The translations under genes were made by a program, and so were the position numbers. From positions 278,704 to 342,703 of the forward strand of contig PABK01000035.1 in the NCBI GenBank assembly GCA_002699145.1: DNA of 64,000 nt. The letters run 5' to 3'. Every line of letters starts with the position of its first letter. Position 1 is the first letter of the stretch. Positions 17,348 through 28,343 of this stretch are shown here, piece after piece. The stretch is from Halioglobus sp. (GTDB taxonomy: Bacteria; Pseudomonadota; Gammaproteobacteria; Pseudomonadales; Halieaceae). The notes under the pieces were generated by a model, which was given only the letters and a program-made list of their open reading frames with translations, did no database searches and had not been told where the DNA came from.

Positions 17348-18091
17348 ATGAACGCCATTCGATCGGCGTTGGTTTTCGCCTGGATCGTACTGTCGGTAAT
17401 CCCCGTCGGAATCGCACTGCTGCTGTTCTCCCTGGTTCTGGACGACAAGAAACTGTGGTGGTGGTTCGCGGTGCCCTGGCTCAAGGGGGTGATCGTGGCC
17501 GCGCGCCTCGTGGGCGGGGTGCAGTATCGGCTGCACGGCGAGGAGAGGCTGCCCGCGGCTGAGGATATGCGCCGGGTGATCCTGTGTCCCAAACACCAGT
17601 CGACCTGGGAAACCTTTTATTTTCCCAGCATGACCTCCCACCCGCTGGCCTACGTGTTCAAGCAGGAACTGTTGCGCATCCCGATTTTCGGCTGGTGCAT
17701 GGCGCGTCTCAACATGATTCATATCGATCGCTCCAGGCGCTCCGAGGCCTGGGCCAGGGTGGCTGATCAGGGCCGTGTGCTCATGGACGGCGGCAAGTGG
17801 GTGATCATGTTTCCCGAGGGAACGCGCACCGAGCGCGGCGCCCAGGGCGTGTACAAGAGCGGGGCGACCCGGCTGGCGGCGGCGACGGATGCCTGCGTCA
17901 TTCCCATCGCCGTCACCTCGGGGCGCTGCTGGCCACGGCGGTCCTTTTCCTTTCGTCCGGGCGTGATCGACGTCTCTATCGGCGAACCGATACCGGCCCA
18001 GGGGCGTCAGCCGGACGAATTGATGGCGCAAGTGGAGCGCTGGATCGAGGCGGAAATGCGGCGCCTGGATCCCGACGCCTACCCCGACTGA
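17348..18091 (+). CDS. 1-acyl-sn-glycerol-3-phosphate acyltransferase family protein (PlsC-like)
   Basis: The 247-residue protein starts at ATG 17348; the in-frame codon at 17318 would add ten residues. An N-terminal membrane helix (VFAWIVLSVIPVGIALLLFSLV) precedes the LPLAT domain. Block I reads KHQSTWE, an HX4E variant of the usual HX4D. Block III reads MFPEGTR and block IV VIPIAVTSG. The enzyme would acylate lysophosphatidate in phospholipid synthesis at the inner membrane. The HX4E form occurs in several proteobacterial homologues as I recall, so activity is still expected. It lies 69 bp upstream of the thiolase. Confidence 0.88.
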   Translation: MNAIRSALVFAWIVLSVIPVGIALLLFSLVLDDKKLWWWFAVPWLKGVIVAARLVGGVQYRLHGEERLPAAEDMRRVILCPKHQSTWETFYFPSMTSHPLAYVFKQELLRIPIFGWCMARLNMIHIDRSRRSEAWARVADQGRVLMDGGKWVIMFPEGTRTERGAQGVYKSGATRLAAATDACVIPIAVTSGRCWPRRSFSFRPGVIDVSIGEPIPAQGRQPDELMAQVERWIEAEMRRLDPDAYPD

Positions 18092-18160
18092 AGCACGCCG
18101 GGCGCGCGCCCGGCGAAGCGCATTGACGACAACGACATTTGACACAACAGGAGTACCCTT

Positions 18161-19345
18161 ATGACCGATGCCTACATTGTTGCCGCGCAGCGCAGCGCCG
18201 GCGGGCGCAAGAATGGCCGCCTGTCGAAGATACATCCCATTGACCTCGGCGCCATGGTGGTCGATGCACTGGTCGAGAAGAGCGGCGTCGCCATCGAGGA
18301 GATCGACGACCTGATTTTCGGCTGCGTGTCGCAGGTCGGCGCACAGTCCAGCAACATCGCCCGCAACGTCTGCCTGGCCTCGGTGCTGGGCGAGGCGGTG
18401 CCCGGTACTACCGTGGACCGGCAGTGCGGTTCGGGGCAGCAGGCGCTGCATTTCGCCGCCCAGGCGGTGCTCTCCGGCACCCAGGACGTGGTCATTGCCG
18501 GCGGCGTGGAAAGCATGAGCCAGGTGCCGATCGGCGCCAATATTGTCGACGGCTACAAGGCCGATCACGGGCTTCCCTACGGCAGCCGTATCACCGAACG
18601 CTACCCCGGGGTGCAGTTCAACCAGTTCGCCGGCGCGGAGATGCTGGCGAAGAAATACGAGCTGACCAGCGAGGAACTCAACCAGTTTGCCCTGGACAGT
18701 CACCTCAAGGCGAAGCAGGCGGTGGAAGAGGGGCGCTTTGCCGACGAGATCGTACCGATCGAGGTGGAACTGGAGGACGGCAGCCGCGAAATGCATGTGC
18801 AGGACGAGGGCATCCGCATGGACGCCACGCTGGACGCCATCGCCGGCCTGCAGCCATTGCAGGAGGACGGCGTGCTCACCGCCGCCAACGCCTCGCAGAT
18901 CTGCGACGGCGCCGCCGCGGTCATGGTCGTCAACGGGCAGACCTGCAAGCGCCTGGGGCTCAAGCCACTGGCGCGTATCGTCGCGCTCAGCGTGGTCGGC
19001 TCGGACCCGGTGATCATGCTCGAGGGCCCGATCCCGGCCACGCGCAAGGTGCTGGAGAACGCCGGCCTGGGCCTGGACGATATCGACCTGTTCGAGGTGA
19101 ACGAGGCCTTCGGCTCCGTGCCCCTGGCCTGGGCCAAAGCCCTGGGAGCAGACCTGGGCAAGCTCAATGTCAACGGCGGCGCCCAGGCGCTGGGCCACCC
19201 CCTGGGCGGCACCGGCGCCAAGCTCATGGCCACCCTGGTGCACGAGTTGCACCGCAGCGACAAGCGCTACGGCCTGCTGGCGATCTGTGAGGGCGGCGGC
19301 ACCGCCAACGGCACCATCGTCGAGCGCGTCGACGCGGTCGTCTAG
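18161..19345 (+). CDS. Acetyl-CoA C-acyltransferase (thiolase)
   Basis: This 394-residue protein has AGGAG ahead of ATG 18161. The acyl-accepting Cys89 is in DRQCGSGQQAL. The C-terminal half has EVNEAFGSVPLAW, NVNGGAQALGHPLGGTGA (catalytic His) and a final CEGGGTANG, where the usual second cysteine sits in CEGGG. It would perform the last step of beta-oxidation or condense acetyl-CoA units. Specificity (FadA, AtoB or FadI type) cannot be decided. Its TAG stop overlaps the stop of the convergent alcohol dehydrogenase in the palindrome CTAG. Confidence 0.92.
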   Translation: MTDAYIVAAQRSAGGRKNGRLSKIHPIDLGAMVVDALVEKSGVAIEEIDDLIFGCVSQVGAQSSNIARNVCLASVLGEAVPGTTVDRQCGSGQQALHFAAQAVLSGTQDVVIAGGVESMSQVPIGANIVDGYKADHGLPYGSRITERYPGVQFNQFAGAEMLAKKYELTSEELNQFALDSHLKAKQAVEEGRFADEIVPIEVELEDGSREMHVQDEGIRMDATLDAIAGLQPLQEDGVLTAANASQICDGAAAVMVVNGQTCKRLGLKPLARIVALSVVGSDPVIMLEGPIPATRKVLENAGLGLDDIDLFEVNEAFGSVPLAWAKALGADLGKLNVNGGAQALGHPLGGTGAKLMATLVHELHRSDKRYGLLAICEGGGTANGTIVERVDAVV

Positions 19346-20325
19346 GGCAGCACCACGGCGGCCCCCTCGAAGCGCCCGTTGCGCAGGTCTTCCAGGGCCT
19401 CGTTGGCGCGCTCCAGCGGGTAGCGGTGTACCGTGGTTTGCACCGGGATCGACGCCGCCAGGGGCAGGAATTCCTCGCCGTCCTGGCGCGTCAGGTTGGC
19501 CACGCTCAGCACCTCGCGTTCTCCCCAGAGAATGCTGTAGGGGAACGCGGGGATCTCACTCATGTGGATGCCCGCGCACACGACCCGCGCCCCCTTGCAC
19601 ACCGCGCGCAGCGCCGCGGGCACCAGCTCTCCCACCGGGGCGAAGATGATCGCGCCGTCCAGTTCGGCCGGCGTCGGTTGTCCGGCGTCGCCGGCCCAGA
19701 CGGCGCCGAGGTCACGAGCAAACTGTTGCGCCCTGCTGTCACCCTCGCGGGTGAAGGCGTACACCTCGCTGCCCTCATGCAGCGCCACCTGCGCGATGAT
19801 GTGGGCGGCGGCGCCAAAGCCGTACAGGCCGATGCGCCGGGCGCCGCGCACCAGCCGGTAGGAGCGGAAGCCGATAAGACCGGCGCAGAGCAGGGGGGCG
19901 GCCTGTTCGTCACTGTATTGCGCGGGTATCGGGAAGCAGTAGCGCGCGTCGGCGACGGTGTACTCGGCGAAGCCGCCGTTGATCTGGTAGCCGGTGTAGC
20001 GCGCCTCGTCGCAGAGGTTTTCCCGCGCCTGCGCGCAGTAGCGGCAGTGTCCGCAGCTACTGCCCAGCCAGGGCACGCCGACGCGTTCACCGGGGGTGAA
20101 GCGGCTGTCGCCGGCGCCGGCCGAGACCACCTCCGCGACGATCTGGTGCCCCGGCACCAGGGGCAGGCGAGGGTCGGTCAGGTCGCCGTCGAGCACGTGC
20201 AGGTCCGTGCGGCAGATACCACAGGCGCGCACCTTCAGCAGCAACTGGCCCGCGCCGGGCTGCGGGCGGGGAATGTCGCGGCATTCGAGGATACCGCCGG
20301 GTTTTTCCAGCACCATGGCGCGCAT
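19342..20325 (-). CDS. Zinc-dependent alcohol dehydrogenase family protein
   Basis: The protein has 327 residues and starts at ATG 20325. The GroES-like N-terminal domain carries the catalytic zinc ligands in CGICRTDLHV and LVPGHQIVAEV, and the four structural-zinc cysteines in CGHCRYCAQARENLC. A Rossmann domain with IGLYGFGAAAHI follows. It fits AdhA-type medium-chain alcohol dehydrogenases that oxidise primary alcohols with NAD(P). It is convergent with the thiolase and shares a 3-bp overlap of stop codons. Confidence 0.9.
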   Translation of the reverse strand: MRAMVLEKPGGILECRDIPRPQPGAGQLLLKVRACGICRTDLHVLDGDLTDPRLPLVPGHQIVAEVVSAGAGDSRFTPGERVGVPWLGSSCGHCRYCAQARENLCDEARYTGYQINGGFAEYTVADARYCFPIPAQYSDEQAAPLLCAGLIGFRSYRLVRGARRIGLYGFGAAAHIIAQVALHEGSEVYAFTREGDSRAQQFARDLGAVWAGDAGQPTPAELDGAIIFAPVGELVPAALRAVCKGARVVCAGIHMSEIPAFPYSILWGEREVLSVANLTRQDGEEFLPLAASIPVQTTVHRYPLERANEALEDLRNGRFEGAAVVLP

Positions 20326-20383
20326 GATTTACTCCCGCTCAGGTCTGGCCCGGCCTGACGCTGTGCGCCGCGCCGGCTGCGTT

Positions 20384-21025
20384 TCAGCCGGCCGACGGCA
20401 GGATATGCAGTTCCACGCGCCGGTTGCGGGCGCGGCCCTCGGCCGTGCCGTTGTCGGCGATCGGCTGGTCGAAGCCCAGCCCTTCAACATACATGCGCGA
20501 CTGCGCCACCCCCTGGGTGACCAGGTAGTCGGCGACGCTGCGCGCACGTTTTCCCGACAATTCCAGATTATAGGCGCGGCTGCCGGTATTGTCCGTATGC
20601 CCGCTCACGCGCATGGTGGTCTCGTGGTACTGGGCCAGCACCAGTCCCACGGAATTCAGCACCGGGTAGAAGTTGCCGCGCAGGTTGTAGGAGTCGGTCT
20701 GGAAGGTGATGTTGCCGGGCATGATCAGGCGGATGTTATTGCCCTCGCGCACTACCTGCACGCCGGTGCCCTGCAACTGCTCGCGCAGCTTCGCTTCCTG
20801 CACGTCCATGTAGGCGCCGACCCCGGCGCCGACGATGCCGCAGGCGGCCGCCGAGCGCAGCGCTTTCTCGCGGGAGTCCAGCGCCCCGAGAATACCGCAC
20901 AACGCCGCCGCGCCGCCGCCGTATTTGGCGGCCTTGCTCGCCTGCTGTTCCCCGGTGTAGGGGTTGGTGGTACAGGCGACCAGGGAGAGGGAAAAGAGAA
21001 AAAAGAACAGTCTTGCTAGGGGCAT
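20384..21025 (-). CDS. OmpA-family outer-membrane lipoprotein (YiaD-like)
   Basis: The 213-residue protein starts at ATG 21025. A lipoprotein signal peptide ends in the lipobox LVAC. The next segment contains a glycine-rich hydrophobic hairpin (GGGAAALCGILGAL ... CGIVGAGVGAYMDVQ) typical of YiaD/YMGG-like proteins. The C-terminal OmpA peptidoglycan-binding domain is clear: SGHTDNTGSRAYNLELSGKRA and EGLGFDQPIADN, ending in RRVELHI. It probably tethers the outer membrane to peptidoglycan. It diverges from the gene at 21178. Confidence 0.92.
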   Translation of the reverse strand: MPLARLFFFLFSLSLVACTTNPYTGEQQASKAAKYGGGAAALCGILGALDSREKALRSAAACGIVGAGVGAYMDVQEAKLREQLQGTGVQVVREGNNIRLIMPGNITFQTDSYNLRGNFYPVLNSVGLVLAQYHETTMRVSGHTDNTGSRAYNLELSGKRARSVADYLVTQGVAQSRMYVEGLGFDQPIADNGTAEGRARNRRVELHILPSAG

Positions 21026-21177
21026 GGGGTACTCCACTTGCCGGGGTTGTGAGGAAAAGATCGGCGCTTAGTTCGCCTTGGACCGCCGGGACGTCGCGGG
21101 GTTCGCATCGCGCTGGTCCGCCGGGGATGAATTCTGTACATTATCGCCAGGTTTCAGTCCCACAGGATGTTGGATTC

Positions 21178-21747
21178 ATGGCGCAGCATACTATCATCAA
21201 CGGCATCGATTACGGACCCCTGGCGCCGCTGGTCGGCACCTGGTGTGGCGACTCCGGGATGGATATCGCACCTGAACCCGGCGGTGACGAGCACAATCCC
21301 TACTACGAGACCATCACCTTCGAGGCGACCGGCAGTGTCACCAACGCCGAGTCACAACAACTGGCGATCCTGCGCTACCACCAGCTGGTGACGCGCAAGT
21401 CGAACGACGAGGTTTTTCACGACCAGGTGGGGTTCTGGTTGTGGGACGCGGCCGGCGGCACCGTCACCGAGACCTTCACCATTCCCCGCGGTGTCGCGGT
21501 GGTCGCCACCGGCAGCGCCGCGCCTGTGGCGCAGGGCGAGGAGGTCGTACTGAGCGTCGCGGCCGACGCCGACGCCGGTATCGCGCAGTCCCCGTTCATG
21601 CAGGAACAGGCGCGCACTACTGGCTTCACGCATACGTTGACAGTGCGCGGCGACAAGCTGACCTACCAGCAGACCACGCTGCTGGACATCTACGGCAGGC
21701 GCGGTTATGCGCACAGCGATGAAAACGCGTTGAGCAGGGTCGAATAG
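21178..21747 (+). CDS. FABP/nitrobindin-like beta-barrel protein
   Basis: The 189-residue protein starts at ATG 21178. An N-terminal LGPLAPLVGTWCGDSG-like motif (here YGPLAPLVGTWCGDSG), PYYETITFEATG, LRYHQLVTRKS and TIPRGVAVV fit the heme-binding beta-barrel (nitrobindin/THAP4-like, FABP-like) family. Some members bind ferric heme and handle nitric oxide or peroxynitrite. The heme-ligating His is not certain from inspection; a candidate lies in TTGFTHTLTV. Its stop overlaps the start of the next gene by one base. Confidence 0.8.
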   Translation: MAQHTIINGIDYGPLAPLVGTWCGDSGMDIAPEPGGDEHNPYYETITFEATGSVTNAESQQLAILRYHQLVTRKSNDEVFHDQVGFWLWDAAGGTVTETFTIPRGVAVVATGSAAPVAQGEEVVLSVAADADAGIAQSPFMQEQARTTGFTHTLTVRGDKLTYQQTTLLDIYGRRGYAHSDENALSRVE

Positions 21748-22748
21748 TGGACCCGCTGACCCAGGGTGTGCTCGGGGCGTCCCTGCCCCAGGCCAGCAGC
21801 TCCGCGCGGTACGCTGCCAGCGCCGGGATACTGGGGTTCTTTGCCGGCATGGCGGCCGACCTGGACGTGCTCATTCGCTCCAGCACCGACCCGCTGCTGT
21901 TCCTGGAGTACCACCGGCAGTTCACCCACTCGCTGGTCTTCATTCCCGTCGGCGGGCTCATTGTCGCCCTGGTACTGCACTGGCTGGTCGGGCGCCGGCG
22001 CGACCTCAGGTTCGGCCAGACCTGGCTGTTCTGTACCCTAGGCTATGCGACCCATGCATTGCTGGATGCCTGCACCACCTACGGCACCATGCTGTTCTGG
22101 CCATTCAGCGATGTGCGCGTCGCCTGGAATACCATTTCCATTATCGACCCGCTATTCACCCTGCCATTGCTTTGCGGAGTGCTCCTGGCGGCGCGGCTGC
22201 GCCAGCCGCGCTACGCCCGCCTGGCCCTGGTCTGGGCCTGTGTCTACATGGCCGCGGGCCTGTGGCAGCGCGAGCGGGCCGAGGACCTGGGGCGCGAGCT
22301 GGCCGCGGCGCGCGGGCATACCGCGCTGCGCCTGGAGGCGAAGCCAAGCTTTGCCAACATCATGGTGTGGAAGGTGGTGTACGAGACGCGCGACCAGTTT
22401 TACGTGGACGCGGTGCGCACCTGGCCGACCACGCGCGTCTTCGAGGGCGATGTCGTGCCCAAGCTCGACATCGATCGCGATATGCCCTGGCTGGACCGCA
22501 CATCGCAGCAGGCGCGGGATATCGAGCGTTTCAGCTGGTTCAGCAACGGCTATGTCGCGCGCGACCCGTTGTATCGCAACCGCGTCATCGACATCCGCTA
22601 CTCGATGGTGCCCAACGAGGTGCAGCCACTGTGGAGCCTGGAACTGCGACCGGGTGCGGCGCGCGCGGCGCACGCGGTGTACCAGGTGCACCGGGACGCG
22701 GGTGCGGACAGTGCGGCCCGTGTCTGGGCCATGCTCACGGGCAGCTGA
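21747..22748 (+). CDS. YdjM-like inner-membrane metal-dependent hydrolase (DUF457)
   Basis: The 333-residue protein starts at GTG 21747, sharing one base with the preceding TAG. MDPLTQGVLGA, ADLDVLIRS, HRQFTHSLVF and THALLDACTTYGTMLFWPFSD are the signature blocks of the DUF457/YdjM membrane-bound hydrolase family, with conserved His and Asp residues. About four transmembrane segments lie in the first 185 residues. A soluble C-terminal domain of about 140 residues follows, probably periplasmic. The E. coli homologue is LexA-regulated; no SOS box was recognised here. The substrate is unknown. Confidence 0.87.
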   Translation: MDPLTQGVLGASLPQASSSARYAASAGILGFFAGMAADLDVLIRSSTDPLLFLEYHRQFTHSLVFIPVGGLIVALVLHWLVGRRRDLRFGQTWLFCTLGYATHALLDACTTYGTMLFWPFSDVRVAWNTISIIDPLFTLPLLCGVLLAARLRQPRYARLALVWACVYMAAGLWQRERAEDLGRELAAARGHTALRLEAKPSFANIMVWKVVYETRDQFYVDAVRTWPTTRVFEGDVVPKLDIDRDMPWLDRTSQQARDIERFSWFSNGYVARDPLYRNRVIDIRYSMVPNEVQPLWSLELRPGAARAAHAVYQVHRDAGADSAARVWAMLTGS

Positions 22749-22754
22749 GGCCGT

Positions 22755-23933
22755 TCAGGCGGCCAGGCTGTCGCGCACCGCGTCCAGCGCGGCGCCGGTG
22801 CGAATACCCGCACCCTGTTTTTCCAGCACCGCCTCCAGGGCATTGAGGCAGCGCAGCACGTTGCGTTCGCTGCTGGCGTAGCCCATCAGGCCGATGCGCC
22901 AGGTTTTGCCCGCCAGTGCGCCGAGGCCGGCGCCGATTTCCAGGTCGAAGTCCTGCAGCAGCGCCGTGCGCACCGCGGCGTCGTCGACCCCCTCGGGAAT
23001 GCAGACAGAATTGAGTTGCGGCAGCCGGTACTCCGGCGCGACGGCCATGCTCAGGCCCATCGCCTCCAGGCCGGCAACCAGCGCGCGGTGGTTGCGCAGG
23101 TGGCGCGCCCAGGCGGCCTCCAATCCTTCCTCCTGCAGCATCACCAGCGACTCGTGCAGCGCGTAGAGGTCGTTGACCGGCGCCGTGTGGTGGTAGGCGC
23201 GCTTGGCGCTGCCGCCCCAGTAGCCCATCACCAGCTGCATATCCAGGAACCAGCTCTGTACCTTGTGCGCCCTGTTCTCGATGCGCTCGACCGCGCGTGG
23301 GCTGAACGTCACCGGCGAAATGCCGGGTATACAGGAGAGGCATTTCTGCGTGCCCGAGTACACCGCGTCGGCGCCCCAGTCATCCACGCTGACCTCGATG
23401 CCGCCCAGTGAGGTGACCGCGTCGACGATCGACAGCGCGCCGTGTTCGGTGGCCAGCGCGCACAGCGCGGCGGCGTCCGAGCGCACGCCGGTGGAGGTCT
23501 CGGCGTGCACGAACGCCAGTATCGACGCCTGCGGGTGGCGGGCGAACGCCTCGCGCACCTTGTCCACGCTGACCGGGCTGCCCCAGTCGTCTTCGACCAT
23601 CACCGCGTTGCCACCGCAGCGCTCGACGTTCTCCTTCATGCGTCCGCCGAAGACGCCGTTCTGGCACACGATCACCGTATCGCCGGGGCAGATCAGGTTG
23701 ACGAAGCAGGCCTCCATGCCCGCCGAACCGGGTGCGGATACCGGCAGCGTCAGTTCGTTCTGCGTGCGCATGGCGAACTGCAACAGCTCCTTGATCTCGT
23801 CCATGAGTTTTACGAACAGCGGGTCCAGGTGGCCGATGGTGGGGCGCGCCAGGGCGCCGAGCACGCGCGGCGATACATCGGAAGGGCCGGGGCCCATGAG
23901 GGTGCGCTGGGGCGGGTAGAAGCTCTGGGTCAT
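22755..23933 (-). CDS. Alanine/serine-glyoxylate aminotransferase family protein (PLP-dependent)
   Basis: The 392-residue protein starts at ATG 23933 (MTQSFYPPQRTLMGPGPSDV). It is a fold-type I class V aminotransferase: the PLP-binding Lys is in YSGTQKCLSC, with VDAVTSLGGI upstream and a substrate-binding segment YHHTAPVNDLYAL. Members transfer the amino group of Ser or Ala to glyoxylate. It is one of four same-direction genes (LLM, ppdK, cupin, this one), but the gaps of more than 100 bp leave the operon uncertain. Confidence 0.9.
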   Translation of the reverse strand: MTQSFYPPQRTLMGPGPSDVSPRVLGALARPTIGHLDPLFVKLMDEIKELLQFAMRTQNELTLPVSAPGSAGMEACFVNLICPGDTVIVCQNGVFGGRMKENVERCGGNAVMVEDDWGSPVSVDKVREAFARHPQASILAFVHAETSTGVRSDAAALCALATEHGALSIVDAVTSLGGIEVSVDDWGADAVYSGTQKCLSCIPGISPVTFSPRAVERIENRAHKVQSWFLDMQLVMGYWGGSAKRAYHHTAPVNDLYALHESLVMLQEEGLEAAWARHLRNHRALVAGLEAMGLSMAVAPEYRLPQLNSVCIPEGVDDAAVRTALLQDFDLEIGAGLGALAGKTWRIGLMGYASSERNVLRCLNALEAVLEKQGAGIRTGAALDAVRDSLAA

Positions 23934-24068
23934 GGCGGGGTCGCTCCGGGAAACTCGGGGAGGCGCAACGTTAGCAGATTTTCCCGGCGGGGATAACAGC
24001 GCCGCGCTTATAGCCCCCATTCCCGCCTGAAATGGGTGCGGCCGCCGGGCTGTGGCCCCGCGCCCGTG

Positions 24069-24410
24069 CTAGCTGTGCTCGCGCGGCGTGGGCGTGAACA
24101 TCACCAGCAGGGTCATGTCCTCCTCGATTTCGAAGAAGGAATGCTCGATGGAGGCGCTGACGTACAGCAGCGAGCCGGGGCCGACAGCGCGCTCGGTGTC
24201 GCCCAGGCGCATGCGCGCCCTGCCCGCCAGAACGAAGTAGACCTCGTCCTCGTCGTGGGGCGCCTGCATGTCCGTGCTGCCGGCGGCGAGGTGGTACAGG
24301 CCACAGTTGAGCGAGGGGACATTGAGAAATTCCAGGTACTCCACACCCTTACCGGTGAGTTTTCCCTTCACTTCTTGCAGGTCGAAGACCTGCCAGGCGT
24401 TCTCGCTCAT
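24069..24410 (-). CDS. Cupin-domain protein
   Basis: The 113-residue protein starts at ATG 24410; the upstream in-frame codons run into the ppdK end and lack cupin similarity. The conserved cupin motif 1 appears as PHDEDEVYFVLAGRARM (His-x-Asp-Glu-Asp-Glu) and motif 2 as GSLLYVSASIEHSF, giving a single-domain metal-binding beta-barrel. The function is open: dioxygenase, isomerase or sensor. It lies between ppdK and the aminotransferase. Confidence 0.87.
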   Translation of the reverse strand: MSENAWQVFDLQEVKGKLTGKGVEYLEFLNVPSLNCGLYHLAAGSTDMQAPHDEDEVYFVLAGRARMRLGDTERAVGPGSLLYVSASIEHSFFEIEEDMTLLVMFTPTPREHS

Positions 24411-24516
24411 ATACCGGGTCCCTGTCGTGCTTGCTGCGATGGGGGTTATTCTACGGCGAATTTCGCGTCGATAGTATCCCGCTCTGCGTGCCGGTATTGC
24501 CCGGACTTGATCCGCA

Positions 24517-27123
<2,607 letters not shown>

Positions 27124-27267
27124 GCTCGCTCCGCTGTCGGTGAAAATTGCTGAGGCGCGAGTATAGCCTGTGCCCGGGCGTACAGGGAGGGGGTGCCAGG
27201 CGGATTTGCGCGGCGCTGCGCAACTGGCCTGGCGTGCGCCGGGGGGCGCGTGGCGGGTTGCTCGCCT

Positions 27268-28152
27268 TCAGCGCGCGGCGAGCAGTGCCTGCAGGCGTTC
27301 GACTTCGGCGATCTCGGCAGTGGCCGGGACCATGAACAACTCCTCACAGCCCGCCGCCTCGGCGTTGTCCAGGGCCTCGAGAATGGCGTCGGGACTGCTG
27401 CGGTGAACGCTCTCGGCCATCATGGTGGCGATCTCGTTGCCGGCGATGGCCAGGTATTCGTAGACATAATCGTAGAGCTTGCGCTGCCCGTCCTCGGCCA
27501 GGGTGTACCAGAAACCGCCCATGCGATAGGGCGCCTGTTCACGCCCGGCCCGTTCCCAGGCGGCGTCCATCATGGCGAAGGTGTTGGCCAGTTCCTGCTG
27601 CTCGCCGTTGCCGGACCAGGCGTAGAGGCCGTCCGCCCACTGTGCGCAGCGCTCGATGCTCTTCGGCCCCATGGCGCCGGCCAGCAGCATCGGGCCCTGG
27701 GGATCGGGCAGGGCCGGCCCGATCGCGCCGCCGCCCTCGACGATCTCCTCGCCGCGCCAAACCTGGCGCATCTCCCGGACCTGGCGGTCCATGCGCCCGT
27801 AGCGCCCCTGGAAAGCGGCGCCCAGCGCCTGGTAGTCCTTGACGCGACCGCCGTAGCCCAGCGCCACCTTGTTCACCCGCCCTCCGGAGAGGATGTCCAG
27901 GGTGGCGATTTCCTTGGCGACGCGGGCGGCGCTGTGCATGGGCAGGACGTACAGCGTGGGGGTGATCTCCAGGCGTTGCGTGGCGGTCGCCGCAGCCGCC
28001 AGCACGATGCGCATGTCGAAGGTGGGCCCATGCACCCGTTCGCCGCAGGATACGGCGTGGAAGGGGCCGTCCTCCACGGCGCGGAACCATTCGAGGTAGT
28101 CGTCCCGGCCCAGGCCGGCTTTCATGTAGGGGAGGCAGATACCGATTTTCAT
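27268..28152 (-). CDS. LLM-class flavin-dependent oxidoreductase (luciferase-like)
   Basis: The 294-residue protein starts at ATG 28152 (MKIGICLPYM). The luciferase-like TIM-barrel motifs are present: SCGERVHG near strand 2, ITPTLYVLPMHSAARVAKEIATLDILSGGRV (flavin-phosphate region) and LLAGAMGPKSIERCAQWADGL. Members use F420 or FMN to oxidise alcohols, alkanes or ketones. The cofactor cannot be told from inspection. It is divergent from the HTH gene and upstream of ppdK (144 bp). Confidence 0.87.
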   Translation of the reverse strand: MKIGICLPYMKAGLGRDDYLEWFRAVEDGPFHAVSCGERVHGPTFDMRIVLAAAATATQRLEITPTLYVLPMHSAARVAKEIATLDILSGGRVNKVALGYGGRVKDYQALGAAFQGRYGRMDRQVREMRQVWRGEEIVEGGGAIGPALPDPQGPMLLAGAMGPKSIERCAQWADGLYAWSGNGEQQELANTFAMMDAAWERAGREQAPYRMGGFWYTLAEDGQRKLYDYVYEYLAIAGNEIATMMAESVHRSSPDAILEALDNAEAAGCEELFMVPATAEIAEVERLQALLAAR

Positions 28153-28328
28153 GGGCGCACCTGTGTACGGTGATGGACGGATTGGGGGCATATACTACCC
28201 GACCGCGGCAGCGGCGGATGTACAGAAAACTGAACCATCCGCCACCCGGCACCGGCACGCGGCGACCGCGCGCGGATTGCCGCTGCTGGCAGGGGCGCCT
28301 GCTGCGCGGCGGCCGGGGGCGCAAAGTC

Positions 28329-28337
28329 TGCTATGCT
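28329..28337 (+). promoter_or_regulatory. Extended -10 element abutting the HTH gene start
   Basis: TG-C-TATGCT (28329-28337) is an extended -10 motif ending six bases before ATG 28344. A start site about seven bases downstream would fall on the ATG itself, implying a leaderless or nearly leaderless mRNA. Confidence 0.35.
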
Positions 28338-28343
28338 TCGCCC

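Noticed and set aside
17315..19252. A 645-codon minus-strand ORF opposite plsC and the thiolase
   Set aside because: Antisense shadow typical of high-GC DNA; the plus-strand proteins have clear family motifs. The same applies to long ORFs at 24616-26862 (+), 28885-30912 (-), 47169-49112 (-), 50759-52558 (-) and 54251-56035 (+).
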